Counted from the first letter of the stretch, positions 1 to 5,217 are shown. The stretch is DNA of 6,738 bases from JAUXLW01 sp964195005 (GCA_964195005.1 CAXMOO010000213.1:1-6738); one strand, 5' to 3'. Numbers and translations are program-made. The notes: generated by a model from the sequence alone, not told the origin.

Positions 1-529
1 GCACAATGAAGCCCACCACGGCCACCAGGAGAACCACAATCAACAGCAAACTCCAGGGGAAGCTGCTCGAGGCGGTCGGCGCACCCGGCACGGATACGCC
101 CGGAGCGAGATGGTCGGCAAAGAGGGCGAATCCGTCGTTGACGTTGCGGTCGAACTCATCAACTGAAGCAAGGCCGGCGGCATCGAGGTCGGTAGTTGAG
201 AACTCGGTGGAATCGGACCCCACCTGCGCCGGCGTCAAAACTACAACGGTGATGGCATCTTCGAACTCGTCGACGACTGCCGAAGCTAGATTCGGGGCCC
301 CGCCACTGGGATTGCTAGCCAGGACCACTGGGGCGAAGTTGAAGCCCCGATCTCTCATCCGCTTGATCAGGTCCTGCAACTCGACCACGTCGACCAACTC
401 GGAACCGGGCTCCACGTAATAGCCCTCAGAGGCGAGGATTTCGCCGAGCTCGCGTGGCGACTGACCGGCCGCGGGCGCAACGCTGACGACGGCGAACACT
501 GCCACCAGCAAAGGGAGGAGCCTTCTCAT
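1..529 (-). CDS. Secreted/membrane-anchored protein of unknown function (C-terminus cut by window edge)
   Basis: Read from ATG at 529 toward position 1, open for 176 codons with no stop, so the C-terminus lies outside the window. Residues 1-21 form a signal peptide (MRRLLPLLVAVFAVVSVAPA, then AGQS). Residues 48-140 alternate predicted helices and strands: a helix near VELQDLIKRMRDRG, a strand FAPVVLAS, a helix near APNLASAVVDEF and a strand ITVVVLTP, followed by a more acidic stretch. Residues 159-176 are a hydrophobic transmembrane segment (WSLLLIVVLLVAVVGF). The layout is that of an exported alpha/beta domain tethered by a C-terminal helix. It recalls TPM-like domains and the actinobacterial Rv1476-type membrane proteins (DUF6676), but that likeness is from memory and untested. 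No catalytic motif is evident. Its start overlaps the stop of a 28-codon ORF (ATGA), suggesting translational coupling; AAGG lies a few bases before the ATG. Confidence 0.72.
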   Translation of the reverse strand, partial: MRRLLPLLVAVFAVVSVAPAAGQSPRELGEILASEGYYVEPGSELVDVVELQDLIKRMRDRGFNFAPVVLASNPSGGAPNLASAVVDEFEDAITVVVLTPAQVGSDSTEFSTTDLDAAGLASVDEFDRNVNDGFALFADHLAPGVSVPGAPTASSSFPWSLLLIVVLLVAVVGFIV

Positions 530-612
530 AGCCGCCTTAGGTTACGGAGTGAGTGGGTCTTCCGCCATTGCGCAGCCTGCATAAGAAGGGGGTCTCGCTT
601 TCTATCGGCCAT
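526..612 (-). CDS. 28-residue basic mini-ORF coupled to the membrane protein gene
   Basis: ATG at 612 opens a 28-codon frame (starts MADRKRDPLLMQAAQ, ends RNLRRL) with nine Arg/Lys. AGGAG at 620-624 sits 7 bases upstream, a good ribosome binding site. The TGA stop (528-526) overlaps the ATG (529-527) of the membrane protein gene in an ATGA arrangement, the usual geometry for translational coupling. The peptide has no membrane segment and no Cys; I do not recognise it. It may be a leader ORF that loads ribosomes onto the next gene, or a real small protein. The ribosome site plus overlap makes chance less likely, but the short length leaves doubt. Confidence 0.45.
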   Translation of the reverse strand: MADRKRDPLLMQAAQWRKTHSLRNLRRL

Positions 613-619
613 AACCTCT

Positions 620-624
620 CTCCT
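620..624 (-). promoter_or_regulatory. Ribosome binding site of the mini-ORF
   Basis: The minus strand reads AGGAG followed by AGAGGTT and then ATG at 612. It is stronger than the site before the membrane protein gene and is the main reason to consider the mini-ORF translated. Confidence 0.5.
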
Positions 625-635
625 CTACTGACAGC

Positions 636-661
636 ACGGTCTTGCGGGCGCACCCCGCCGT
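636..661. other. GC-rich hairpin in the divergent gap
   Basis: GCGGG (644-648) and CCCGC (654-658) can form a 5-bp stem around a 5-base loop, and ACG (636-638) with CGT (659-661) can add an outer stem with an internal bulge. It lies between the divergent mini-ORF and zinc-ribbon gene. On the minus strand it would fall in the 5' leader ahead of the mini-ORF. There is no good T tract, so it is not a clear terminator, and its role is unknown. Confidence 0.3.
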
Positions 662-715
662 TTCAGAACCTGGCTGTCGAGGATTCTGTCACAGCCCGCT
701 GATACCTTGGTGGGC

Positions 716-877
716 ATGGATACAACATTCATGACGGAAGAAGTAATCGAGTTCGACGACCCGGTGATCGAGTGCCCACTCTGCGGCGGGATAGTCGATC
801 AGCTGGCACTCACTACTGATTGGGCCGGGTTCGACCCGCCGAGCTGTGCAGACTGCGGCGTGGTGCTGGCTGCTTGA
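716..877 (+). CDS. Small zinc-ribbon-like protein (53 aa)
   Basis: ATG at 716 to TGA at 875-877, 53 residues. The N-terminal 18 residues are acidic. CPLCGG begins at Cys20 and CADCG begins at Cys44, giving two CxxC knuckles (C20/C23 and C44/C47) separated by 20 residues. This is the classic pattern for one structural zinc in a zinc ribbon. The rest is short, ending VVLAA. Function is unknown; such proteins bind nucleic acid or other proteins, or serve as small accessory factors. A G-rich GGTGGG lies directly before the ATG, too close for an ideal ribosome site; ATG at 731 is an alternative start giving 48 residues with both knuckles intact. The gene converges on proC with 6 bp between stop codons, so the two transcripts probably overlap at their 3' ends. 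Confidence 0.68.
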   Translation: MDTTFMTEEVIEFDDPVIECPLCGGIVDQLALTTDWAGFDPPSCADCGVVLAA

Positions 878-883
878 GCCGGT

Positions 884-1696
884 CTACTCCTCGGCGGCGG
901 CCTCACCCATCTCCCGCGAACGTTGGGCGGCGGCGCGTACTGCATCTTCGACGGCGGTCCGAAAACCGGCCTCTTCGAGCACATGGACTGCTGCGGCAGT
1001 GGTACCACCGGGCGACGTGACCTGGGCACGGAGTTTGATGGGGCTCAACTCGGTCTCGGCGAGTAGGGCGCCGGTGCCCTTCAACGTTTGATCCACCAGC
1101 AGCTCAGCAGCGTGGCGGGGCAGGCCTTCACGAATGGCAGCATCGGTGAGAGCCTCGGCCAGCAAGTACAGGTAGGCGGGCCCGCTGCCGGAGACCGCAG
1201 TGACCGCGTCCATGAGCGACTCGTCGAGTTGGACCGTTTTACCGATGGCCTCCAGCACAGTCGACACCTCCTTCAACTGTTCTTCCGACACGAATTTTCC
1301 CGGAGCAAAAGCCGTAATGGCTTCGTCCACCAGGGCGGGAGTGTTGGGCATGGCCCTAACCACCGGGACCTCACCGAGCGACCGTTCGATCACCGCGGTC
1401 GGGACTCCGGCCGCCAGAGAAAGCACCAGGTGAGATGGGTCGACCTTGCCGAGCTGACCCAACAGCGTCGCCATGTCTTTGGGCTTGACTGCGATCACCA
1501 CCACCCGGCGATCAGCGATAGCTTGGACCGGATCGAGAAAGCATTGGAGGCCGAGGCGATCTTCGAGCTCGGCGCAGCGTTCCTCGCGCCGGGCAGCCAG
1601 CGACAGGGCGTCGGGCGCCCAGCCGGCTCTCAGCAAGCCGCCGGCGAGGATCTCCCCCAACGCACCGGCGCCCAAAATGGCAACTGTCGGTCTCAT
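884..1696 (-). CDS. proC: Pyrroline-5-carboxylate reductase
   Basis: Catalyses NAD(P)H-dependent reduction of 1-pyrroline-5-carboxylate to L-proline, the final step of proline synthesis, in the cytoplasm. Counting from ATG 1696 (270 aa, normal for the family): an N-terminal Rossmann fold opens with VAILGAGALGEI (GxGxxG-type nucleotide loop, residues 9-14), followed by VVVIAVKP and LVLSLAAGVP strands. MPNTP lies at 116-120. The C-terminal helical dimerisation and substrate domain carries the family signature DAVTAVSGSGPAYLY (SGSGPAY 169-175) and QVTSPGGTTAAAV (SPGGTT 228-233). The identification is therefore secure. A TTG at 1699 directly precedes the ATG in frame and could add one residue; an in-frame TGA at 1714-1712 blocks any longer ATG or GTG start. 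No clear Shine-Dalgarno is visible. It lies downstream of phhA on the same strand, but the roughly 490-bp repeat-containing gap makes co-transcription unlikely. Confidence 0.97.
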   Translation of the reverse strand: MRPTVAILGAGALGEILAGGLLRAGWAPDALSLAARREERCAELEDRLGLQCFLDPVQAIADRRVVVIAVKPKDMATLLGQLGKVDPSHLVLSLAAGVPTAVIERSLGEVPVVRAMPNTPALVDEAITAFAPGKFVSEEQLKEVSTVLEAIGKTVQLDESLMDAVTAVSGSGPAYLYLLAEALTDAAIREGLPRHAAELLVDQTLKGTGALLAETELSPIKLRAQVTSPGGTTAAAVHVLEEAGFRTAVEDAVRAAAQRSREMGEAAAEE

Positions 1697-1731
1697 CAAG
1701 AGAAAAATAGCTCATGCCAGGCTTTCTCGCC

Positions 1732-1746
1732 CGGCAGTCGGCAGTC
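1732..1746 (+). repeat. Left arm of a 15-bp inverted repeat
   Basis: CGGCAGTCGGCAGTC is the exact reverse complement of 2152-2166. It is itself two copies of a GGCAGTC unit. It abuts the start of the first GC-rich repeat copy, as the right arm abuts the inverted degenerate copy, so it probably belongs to the end of that repeat family. Confidence 0.75.
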
Positions 1747-1804
1747 CCCTCCTACGGAGCGGAGTCTTCGGAGCGGAGTGAGAAGGGTTAGGGGAGGGTG
1801 GTGA
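1745..1804 (+). repeat. GC-rich intergenic repeat, copy 1
   Basis: Begins TCCCCTCCTACGGAGCGG, contains GCGGAGTCTTCGGA followed by GCGGAGT, and ends in an A/G-rich stretch leading to GGGTGGTGAACG. Copy 2 follows directly with the same order of blocks. The CCCCT at the start can pair with AGGGG near the end, so the unit can fold on itself. It does not encode a credible protein. Confidence 0.7.
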
Positions 1805-1808
1805 ACGT

Positions 1809-1882
1809 TCCCCTCCTGCGGAGCGGAGTCTTCGCAGCGGAGTCTTCGCAGCGCAGTGGGAGGGGGTAGGGGTGGGTGGTGT
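1809..1882 (+). repeat. GC-rich intergenic repeat, copy 2
   Basis: Begins TCCCCTCCTGCGGAGCGG and ends GGGGTGGGTGGTGTT. Inside, the 14-bp unit GCGGAGTCTTCGCA occurs twice in perfect tandem (1823-1836 and 1837-1850), one unit more than in copy 1. CCCCTCC (1810-1816) can pair with GGAGGGG (1859-1865), and the adjacent TGCG with CGCA, giving a long stem. The expansion between copies suggests slippage or recombination between short units. Confidence 0.7.
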
Positions 1883-1958
1883 TCACCAACAGCAGGAGTG
1901 CCGCCAGCCTGACTTATCGAGGAATTGTTGCTTCCAGGTGACCTTGCACAAGGCGGTG

Positions 1959-1978
1959 CTCAACAATCAACTGTTGAG
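1959..1978. other. Perfect 7-bp hairpin/palindrome
   Basis: CTCAACA (1959-1965) and TGTTGAG (1972-1978) are exact reverse complements around ATCAAC. It is AT-richer than its surroundings and lies in the centre of the repeat island. Its symmetry would suit a dimeric repressor site or a transcript hairpin; neither can be proved. It is about 260 bp from the proC start. Confidence 0.35.
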
Positions 1979-2056
1979 TTCGATGCGTGCTCGACCGGCT
2001 CGCGACTCAACCCTCAAGCCTCGCCAACGCGCTGCTCAGGGTGCCGTTGTTGGAAA

Positions 2057-2135
2057 CCACCCCCTCCCAGCCTCCCCCACTCCGTTTCACTCCATGGGAG
2101 AGGAGCAAATCCCCCCCCGCGGAGCCGACTGCTGC
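2057..2135 (-). repeat. Degenerate inverted copy of the GC-rich repeat
   Basis: On the plus strand the block order is CCACCCCCTCCC, CCCCCACTCCG, ACTCC, GGAG, GCGGAGCCGACTGC. This is the order expected if copies 1 and 2 were reversed and complemented, though with many mismatches. The 2152-2166 arm then follows after a short AT-richer spacer, as the left arm adjoins copy 1. Alignment was by eye. Confidence 0.4.
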
Positions 2136-2151
2136 CTGCTCATCTCTTGCC

Positions 2152-2166
2152 GACTGCCGACTGCCG
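2152..2166 (-). repeat. Right arm of a 15-bp inverted repeat
   Basis: GACTGCCGACTGCCG is the exact reverse complement of 1732-1746, about 405 bp away. It lies just beyond the 3' end of phhA (stop at 2188-2190), so the pair brackets the repeat island between two intact genes. Confidence 0.75.
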
Positions 2167-2187
2167 CCTTACAAGGAGGACACAGAC

Positions 2188-2886
2188 TTAGAAGGTTGCG
2201 AAGTACTCCGTGAGCTGGGCCGCGACGTCGTCTATGGCGTCGAATACGAACAGCTGATCGTGCTGTTCGTAAACCACCTTGTGTTTGGAGATCACGTTTT
2301 CCACTGAGAACGGGACGAGAGGGAAGTCCGGCTCCATGACCTTGTCCATCTCGTCACCGCCCGACATCAACCCGGTCCCGAAGATCTTCTTCTCGCCGTT
2401 CTCGATTTTGATGCCGAACTCGGTTGAAAACCACGCCAGCCGTCTGACCGCCTCGCGCTGATCGTCATTGGAGGCCGCCAGATATGCCGGAGCGAACAAC
2501 TCGAACATCTCGGTGTAACGAGGCAGGGTGAAGTAGGGCAGATGGCCGAAGATATCGTGGAACATGTCCGGCTCCGGCGTCCAATCCAGCTCCTCCCAAC
2601 TGCGCATGTAGTCGGTGACGATGAAGTTCTTCTGGATCATCTGGTCATACCACTCCTCGGCGTCGCTGTAGCGGGTGTGAGTGCGCACGACTTTCCAGCC
2701 GGTGGGCGGATCGATCTTGCTTGTGAGGTATTCCAGCGCCGGGATGCCCTCCGAAGGCATATCGAGCTGAGAGAAGCCCTCCAGATACTCACTGGCTGCC
2801 CACTTCTCCACCCGGGGTAGCTGACGCCGATAGAGCTCTGCCCAGGTCTTTTGCTGCTCGGGAGTGAAACTTTCATCGATCCGCAT
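2188..2886 (-). CDS. phhA: Phenylalanine 4-hydroxylase (monomeric bacterial type)
   Basis: Pterin-dependent non-haem iron enzyme that hydroxylates L-Phe to L-Tyr with O2 and tetrahydropterin, in the cytoplasm. The 232-residue chain is close to bacterial catalytic-domain-only enzymes and lacks the ACT regulatory domain of animal forms. The iron triad is visible: His110 and His115 in TPEPDMFHDIFGHLP, and Glu156 in WFSTEFGIKIENG. KIFGTGLMSG and the C-terminal QLFVFDAIDD are also typical. ATG 2886 is chosen because AGGAGGA lies 6 bases upstream; an in-frame start at 2940 would add 18 residues that read through the ribosome site and the upstream hairpin. It lies 96 bp downstream of hpd on the same strand, consistent with one Phe/Tyr catabolic operon. 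No pterin-4a-carbinolamine dehydratase or dihydropteridine reductase gene is nearby. Tryptophan or tyrosine hydroxylase is unlikely given this bacterial context. Confidence 0.93.
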   Translation of the reverse strand: MRIDESFTPEQQKTWAELYRRQLPRVEKWAASEYLEGFSQLDMPSEGIPALEYLTSKIDPPTGWKVVRTHTRYSDAEEWYDQMIQKNFIVTDYMRSWEELDWTPEPDMFHDIFGHLPYFTLPRYTEMFELFAPAYLAASNDDQREAVRRLAWFSTEFGIKIENGEKKIFGTGLMSGGDEMDKVMEPDFPLVPFSVENVISKHKVVYEQHDQLFVFDAIDDVAAQLTEYFATF

Positions 2887-2892
2887 TGCCGG

Positions 2893-2899
2893 TCCTCCT
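2893..2899 (-). promoter_or_regulatory. Strong Shine-Dalgarno fixing the phhA start
   Basis: The minus strand reads AGGAGGA, then CCGGCA, then ATG at 2886. This near-perfect site with a 6-base spacer decides against the upstream in-frame start at 2940. Confidence 0.85.
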
Positions 2900-2908
2900 A
2901 AGAACCAA

Positions 2909-2932
2909 AGGGGCGCCCGACGGGACGCCCCT
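2909..2932 (-). other. hpd-phhA intercistronic hairpin
   Basis: AGGGGCG (2909-2915) pairs with CGCCCCT (2926-2932), and two further C-G pairs can form inside the 10-base loop. On the transcribed strand it is followed by TTGGTTCTT, a poor U tract, and then by the phhA ribosome site ten bases on. It may be a weak terminator that lowers phhA relative to hpd, or a processing or stability hairpin. It is too imperfect to call a full terminator. Confidence 0.5.
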
Positions 2933-2982
2933 GGTAACAAACTGCTGCTGAGTAAATAGAGAACGGCCCCCGGGGACTTTGC

Positions 2983-4101
2983 TCACAGGTTTCCTCTCCT
3001 GTCCTGCTCGCGTTCAATGGCCTCGAATAGAGCCTTGAAGTTGCCTTCACCGAAACCAGTGGCACCGCGCCGTTCGATGAATTCGAAGAACACCGTCGGA
3101 CGGTCCTGGAGCATACGGGTGAAGATTTGCAACAGGTGTCCACCTTCGTCCGAATCAGCCAGGATCTTGAGTTTGCCGAGGCGAGCAATGTCGGCATCGA
3201 GATCGGGAATCCGTTGAGGAAGCTCGTCGTAATAGTCATCCGGCACTCGCAAGAACTCGAGGCCTCGCCCGGTGGCATCCTCCACCGTGGTCTGCAGATC
3301 GTCGGTGGCCATCGCAATGTGTTGGACACCGGCCCCGCGGTAGAACATCACGTACTCCTCGATCTGGGAGCGCTTGCGCCCTTCAGCCGGCTCGTTGATC
3401 GGCAGTTTGATAATTCCTGAGCCATCCCACACCACCTTGGACATGAGCGCTGAATATTCAGTGGAGATCGCCTCGTCATCGAAGTGACGCAGGAGGGTGA
3501 AACCGAAGATCCGCTCGTACCACTCCACCCATTCGTCCATGTCGTGCAACTCGACGTTGGCAACCACGTGATCGATGTGCCGCAACCCCAGAGGGCGGGC
3601 GAACTCGTCATTCATGGGCTCGAAGTCGGGCAGCTCACCCTCTCCCTCCACTAACGAGTGGACGGTTTCACCGTAAACCTTGAGACCGGCCATGACCTTG
3701 CGCCCCCGATGGGACTCCACCACATGGGGCTTATAGGCCGGCTCGGCTCCCCGGTTGACGGCCAGCTCAAACGCCGCTTCAGCATCGGGAACCGCCAGCG
3801 CCACATCGTGAACGCCGGGGCCGTGGGCAGCGACGTGCTGAGTGATAGCGTGGTCGGGCGCCAGCGCGCCGCTGACAACAAAGCGGATGTCTTCCTGCGC
3901 CAGAAGGTATGAGCTCGCGTCCATCGTGCCGGTTTCCGGACCGCGATACCCGATTATCCGAAAACCGAACATGGTCCTGAGATGTTGGGCGGTTTGGTAG
4001 GCGTTCCCCACCCACCATTCGAGATGACTGAACCCCTTGATGGGGAACCCGTCGCGCGAAGCCATCTCTTCGGCGCGCTGCTTAGTGTCCTGGTCGACCA
4101 T
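2983..4101 (-). CDS. hpd: 4-Hydroxyphenylpyruvate dioxygenase
   Basis: Fe(II) enzyme that converts 4-hydroxyphenylpyruvate and O2 to homogentisate and CO2 in tyrosine breakdown; cytoplasmic. At 372 residues it has the usual length, with two vicinal-oxygen-chelate halves: an N-terminal one (about 22-155, starting GFSHLEWWVGNA) and a catalytic one (about 172-345). The metal triad is readable: His178 in LRHIDHVVANV, His261 in GAGVQHIAMATDD and Glu340 in VFFEFIERRG. The C-terminal GFGEGNFKALFEAIEREQ is the family hallmark and forms the active-site helix. The related hydroxymandelate synthase is the main alternative, but the phenylalanine hydroxylase neighbour favours the catabolic enzyme. AGGAG (4107-4111) lies 5 bases before the ATG. 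It is the first gene of a probable hpd-phhA operon and is divergent from the gene at 4294. Confidence 0.96.
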   Translation of the reverse strand: MVDQDTKQRAEEMASRDGFPIKGFSHLEWWVGNAYQTAQHLRTMFGFRIIGYRGPETGTMDASSYLLAQEDIRFVVSGALAPDHAITQHVAAHGPGVHDVALAVPDAEAAFELAVNRGAEPAYKPHVVESHRGRKVMAGLKVYGETVHSLVEGEGELPDFEPMNDEFARPLGLRHIDHVVANVELHDMDEWVEWYERIFGFTLLRHFDDEAISTEYSALMSKVVWDGSGIIKLPINEPAEGRKRSQIEEYVMFYRGAGVQHIAMATDDLQTTVEDATGRGLEFLRVPDDYYDELPQRIPDLDADIARLGKLKILADSDEGGHLLQIFTRMLQDRPTVFFEFIERRGATGFGEGNFKALFEAIEREQDRRGNL

Positions 4102-4204
4102 TTCTACTCCTGTACGTCGGGTGGGAGGTGGGGACGCCGCCCGAGTCCCTTACAACAAGAGAATACTCGCCATCGCAGCCAAGGACTCTTCAAGACAGTG
4201 TGCA

Positions 4205-4234
4205 GACCAATCCTGGCGGGCTGGTTGGTCAACC
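4205..4234. promoter_or_regulatory. Candidate operator palindromes
   Basis: GACCAA (4205-4210) and TTGGTC (4225-4230) are exact inverted arms with starts 20 bp apart, about two helical turns. Overlapping them, GGTTG and CAACC form a second inverted pair separated by GT (4223-4234). Such nested symmetry in a divergent promoter suits a dimeric regulator. No regulator gene is in the window and the site is unproven. Confidence 0.38.
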
Positions 4235-4280
4235 CTTGCCTCAAACGCAGCCCCCAACATCGACGGGAGCCGTAGGCCTC

Positions 4281-4286
4281 TAACCT
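4281..4286 (+). promoter_or_regulatory. Possible -10 box for a leaderless transcript
   Basis: TAACCT fits the actinobacterial TANNNT pattern and ends 7 bases before ATG 4294, placing the expected transcription start at or next to the A of the start codon. No Shine-Dalgarno precedes this ATG. No good -35 is seen at the expected spacing. Confidence 0.35.
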
Positions 4287-4293
4287 CCACCGA

Positions 4294-5217
4294 ATGGAGC
4301 CGCGTCCCAGTGCTTCGGCAGCTTTCCTCAAAGGACTGATTGACTACGCCGGGCTCTTCCCTCCCGAGTCGAGAGATATGGCCGGCGCCATTGAAGGATT
4401 TGACGAGGCCCGGGCTCTAAGACCGCAGATGGTCAATCGATTCATCATTCCCGACAAGAGAGTCGAAGAGCTGGCCGGGCTCCTCGATGGGGTGGCCGAA
4501 CCCTGGCCGCTGGCGGTGACCATCACCGCCCCTGAGGGGGATTGGAGTCGGGGCCTGGCGGATGATGTTGTCTCGCTCCGGGTGGTACGCGATGCCATGT
4601 TGCCCGTTGCCACTTTCGACGTGGCCGAAGCCCGCATTCCCGATGACGTCGTTCGGGACCCGGCAATCGCCGCAATTCTCAGCAGCGCCCGGGCCTCGCT
4701 TGCGACGCTGTTCGACCTGGTGTTGTTCGAGGTGCCCGTCACCGGGGACTGGCAAGAGGAGATGCTGCAAACGCTGCAGGCGATCGCCGAGGCCAACGCC
4801 GGCGCCAAGATTCGGTGTGGCGGGGCGACGCCAGAACTATTCCCGTCTCCCGAGCAGATCGCGGTATTTATTGCCCGATGTCTGGATCTGAGCATTCCGT
4901 TCAAGGCGACGGCCGGGCTCCACCATCCCATCCGGCACTGGGACCCGGATCCCGGCGTCATGCGTCACGGCTTTCTCAATGTCGTGGGGGCGGCGGTGCT
5001 CGCCGGCTATGGGGCGTTCGATACCGAGGTGCTCACCGAAATGATCGCTGAGGAAGACATCACCGCCTTCCACCTCACCAAGGCCCGGTTTCGATGGCGG
5101 GGCTACATCGCCGGCCCTGCGGAAGTGACCCGGGCCCGGGAGACCTTCATCCTCGGATATGGATCCTGCAGCTTCACAGAACCTTTGGCTGATTTGGCCA
5201 AAATGGGCGTGATCTAG
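4294..5217 (+). CDS. Conserved protein of unknown function, divergent from hpd
   Basis: 307 residues, no signal peptide or membrane segment, so probably a soluble cytoplasmic protein. Motif-like stretches: LIDYAGLFPP (15-24), RFIIP (49-53), AKIRCGG (171-177), FPSPEQIAVFIARC (183-196), PFKATAGLHHPIRH (202-215), RHGFLNV (224-230) and GYGSCSFTEPLADL (288-301). Alternating beta strands and helices suggest a TIM-barrel-like enzyme; the lysine in FKATAG and the His pair in GLHH are candidate active-site residues, but this is inference. I recall similar unannotated proteins in several bacterial phyla and know no assigned reaction. It shares a divergent control region with hpd-phhA, so a link to aromatic amino acid breakdown is plausible, though not shown. 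The start lacks a Shine-Dalgarno and may be leaderless. The right-hand neighbour starts 63 bp after its stop with its own ribosome site. Confidence 0.85.
   Translation: MEPRPSASAAFLKGLIDYAGLFPPESRDMAGAIEGFDEARALRPQMVNRFIIPDKRVEELAGLLDGVAEPWPLAVTITAPEGDWSRGLADDVVSLRVVRDAMLPVATFDVAEARIPDDVVRDPAIAAILSSARASLATLFDLVLFEVPVTGDWQEEMLQTLQAIAEANAGAKIRCGGATPELFPSPEQIAVFIARCLDLSIPFKATAGLHHPIRHWDPDPGVMRHGFLNVVGAAVLAGYGAFDTEVLTEMIAEEDITAFHLTKARFRWRGYIAGPAEVTRARETFILGYGSCSFTEPLADLAKMGVI

Larger units (their letters stand above)
1700..2187. other. Noncoding repeat island between proC and phhA
   Basis: About 490 bp with no credible gene. The left part holds two tandem GC-rich repeat copies, the middle (about 1885-2055) is less repetitive and contains a perfect small hairpin, and the right part holds a degenerate copy in opposite orientation plus eight consecutive C at 2111-2118. 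Exact 15-bp inverted repeats lie near the two edges (1732-1746 and 2152-2166). Open frames here have skewed Pro/Arg/Ser-rich translations, no ribosome site and cross the repeats, so I do not call them. The proC promoter should lie toward the left end, but no convincing hexamers were found. Confidence 0.6.
4102..4293. promoter_or_regulatory. Divergent control region for hpd-phhA and the unknown gene
   Basis: 192 bp without a gene, between two start codons facing apart, so both promoters should lie here. On the minus side only weak -10-like hexamers were found (for example TATTCT around 4171-4176, with no well-spaced -35). On the plus side TAACCT lies 7 bases before the start of the unknown gene. 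A palindromic cluster sits at 4205-4234, roughly midway. Shared regulation is an inference from the geometry. Confidence 0.5.

Noticed and set aside
1088..1804. A 238-codon open frame on the plus strand opposite proC
   Set aside because: It is antisense to a secure proC gene, its translation is Gln/Arg/His/Ser-rich without motifs, and it runs into the GC-rich repeats. Typical shadow frame in high-GC DNA.
1732..2166. Possible CRISPR array or complete insertion sequence
   Set aside because: Repeat spacing is irregular, there are only two or three diverged copies, and no cas or transposase gene is present.
1872..2307. Overlapping plus-strand frames in the repeat island and the 3' end of phhA
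   Set aside because: They overlap one another in different frames, have low-complexity Pro/Arg/Ser/Leu content from the repeats, and no ribosome site.
2887..2940. An N-terminal extension of phhA from an in-frame start at 2940
   Set aside because: It would translate the hairpin and the strong AGGAGGA site; the 18 added residues do not resemble the family.
4344..4961. A 205-codon minus-strand frame inside the unknown gene
   Set aside because: The opposite strand has a coherent protein with motif blocks; this one is Ser/Ala/Arg-rich without any fold signature.
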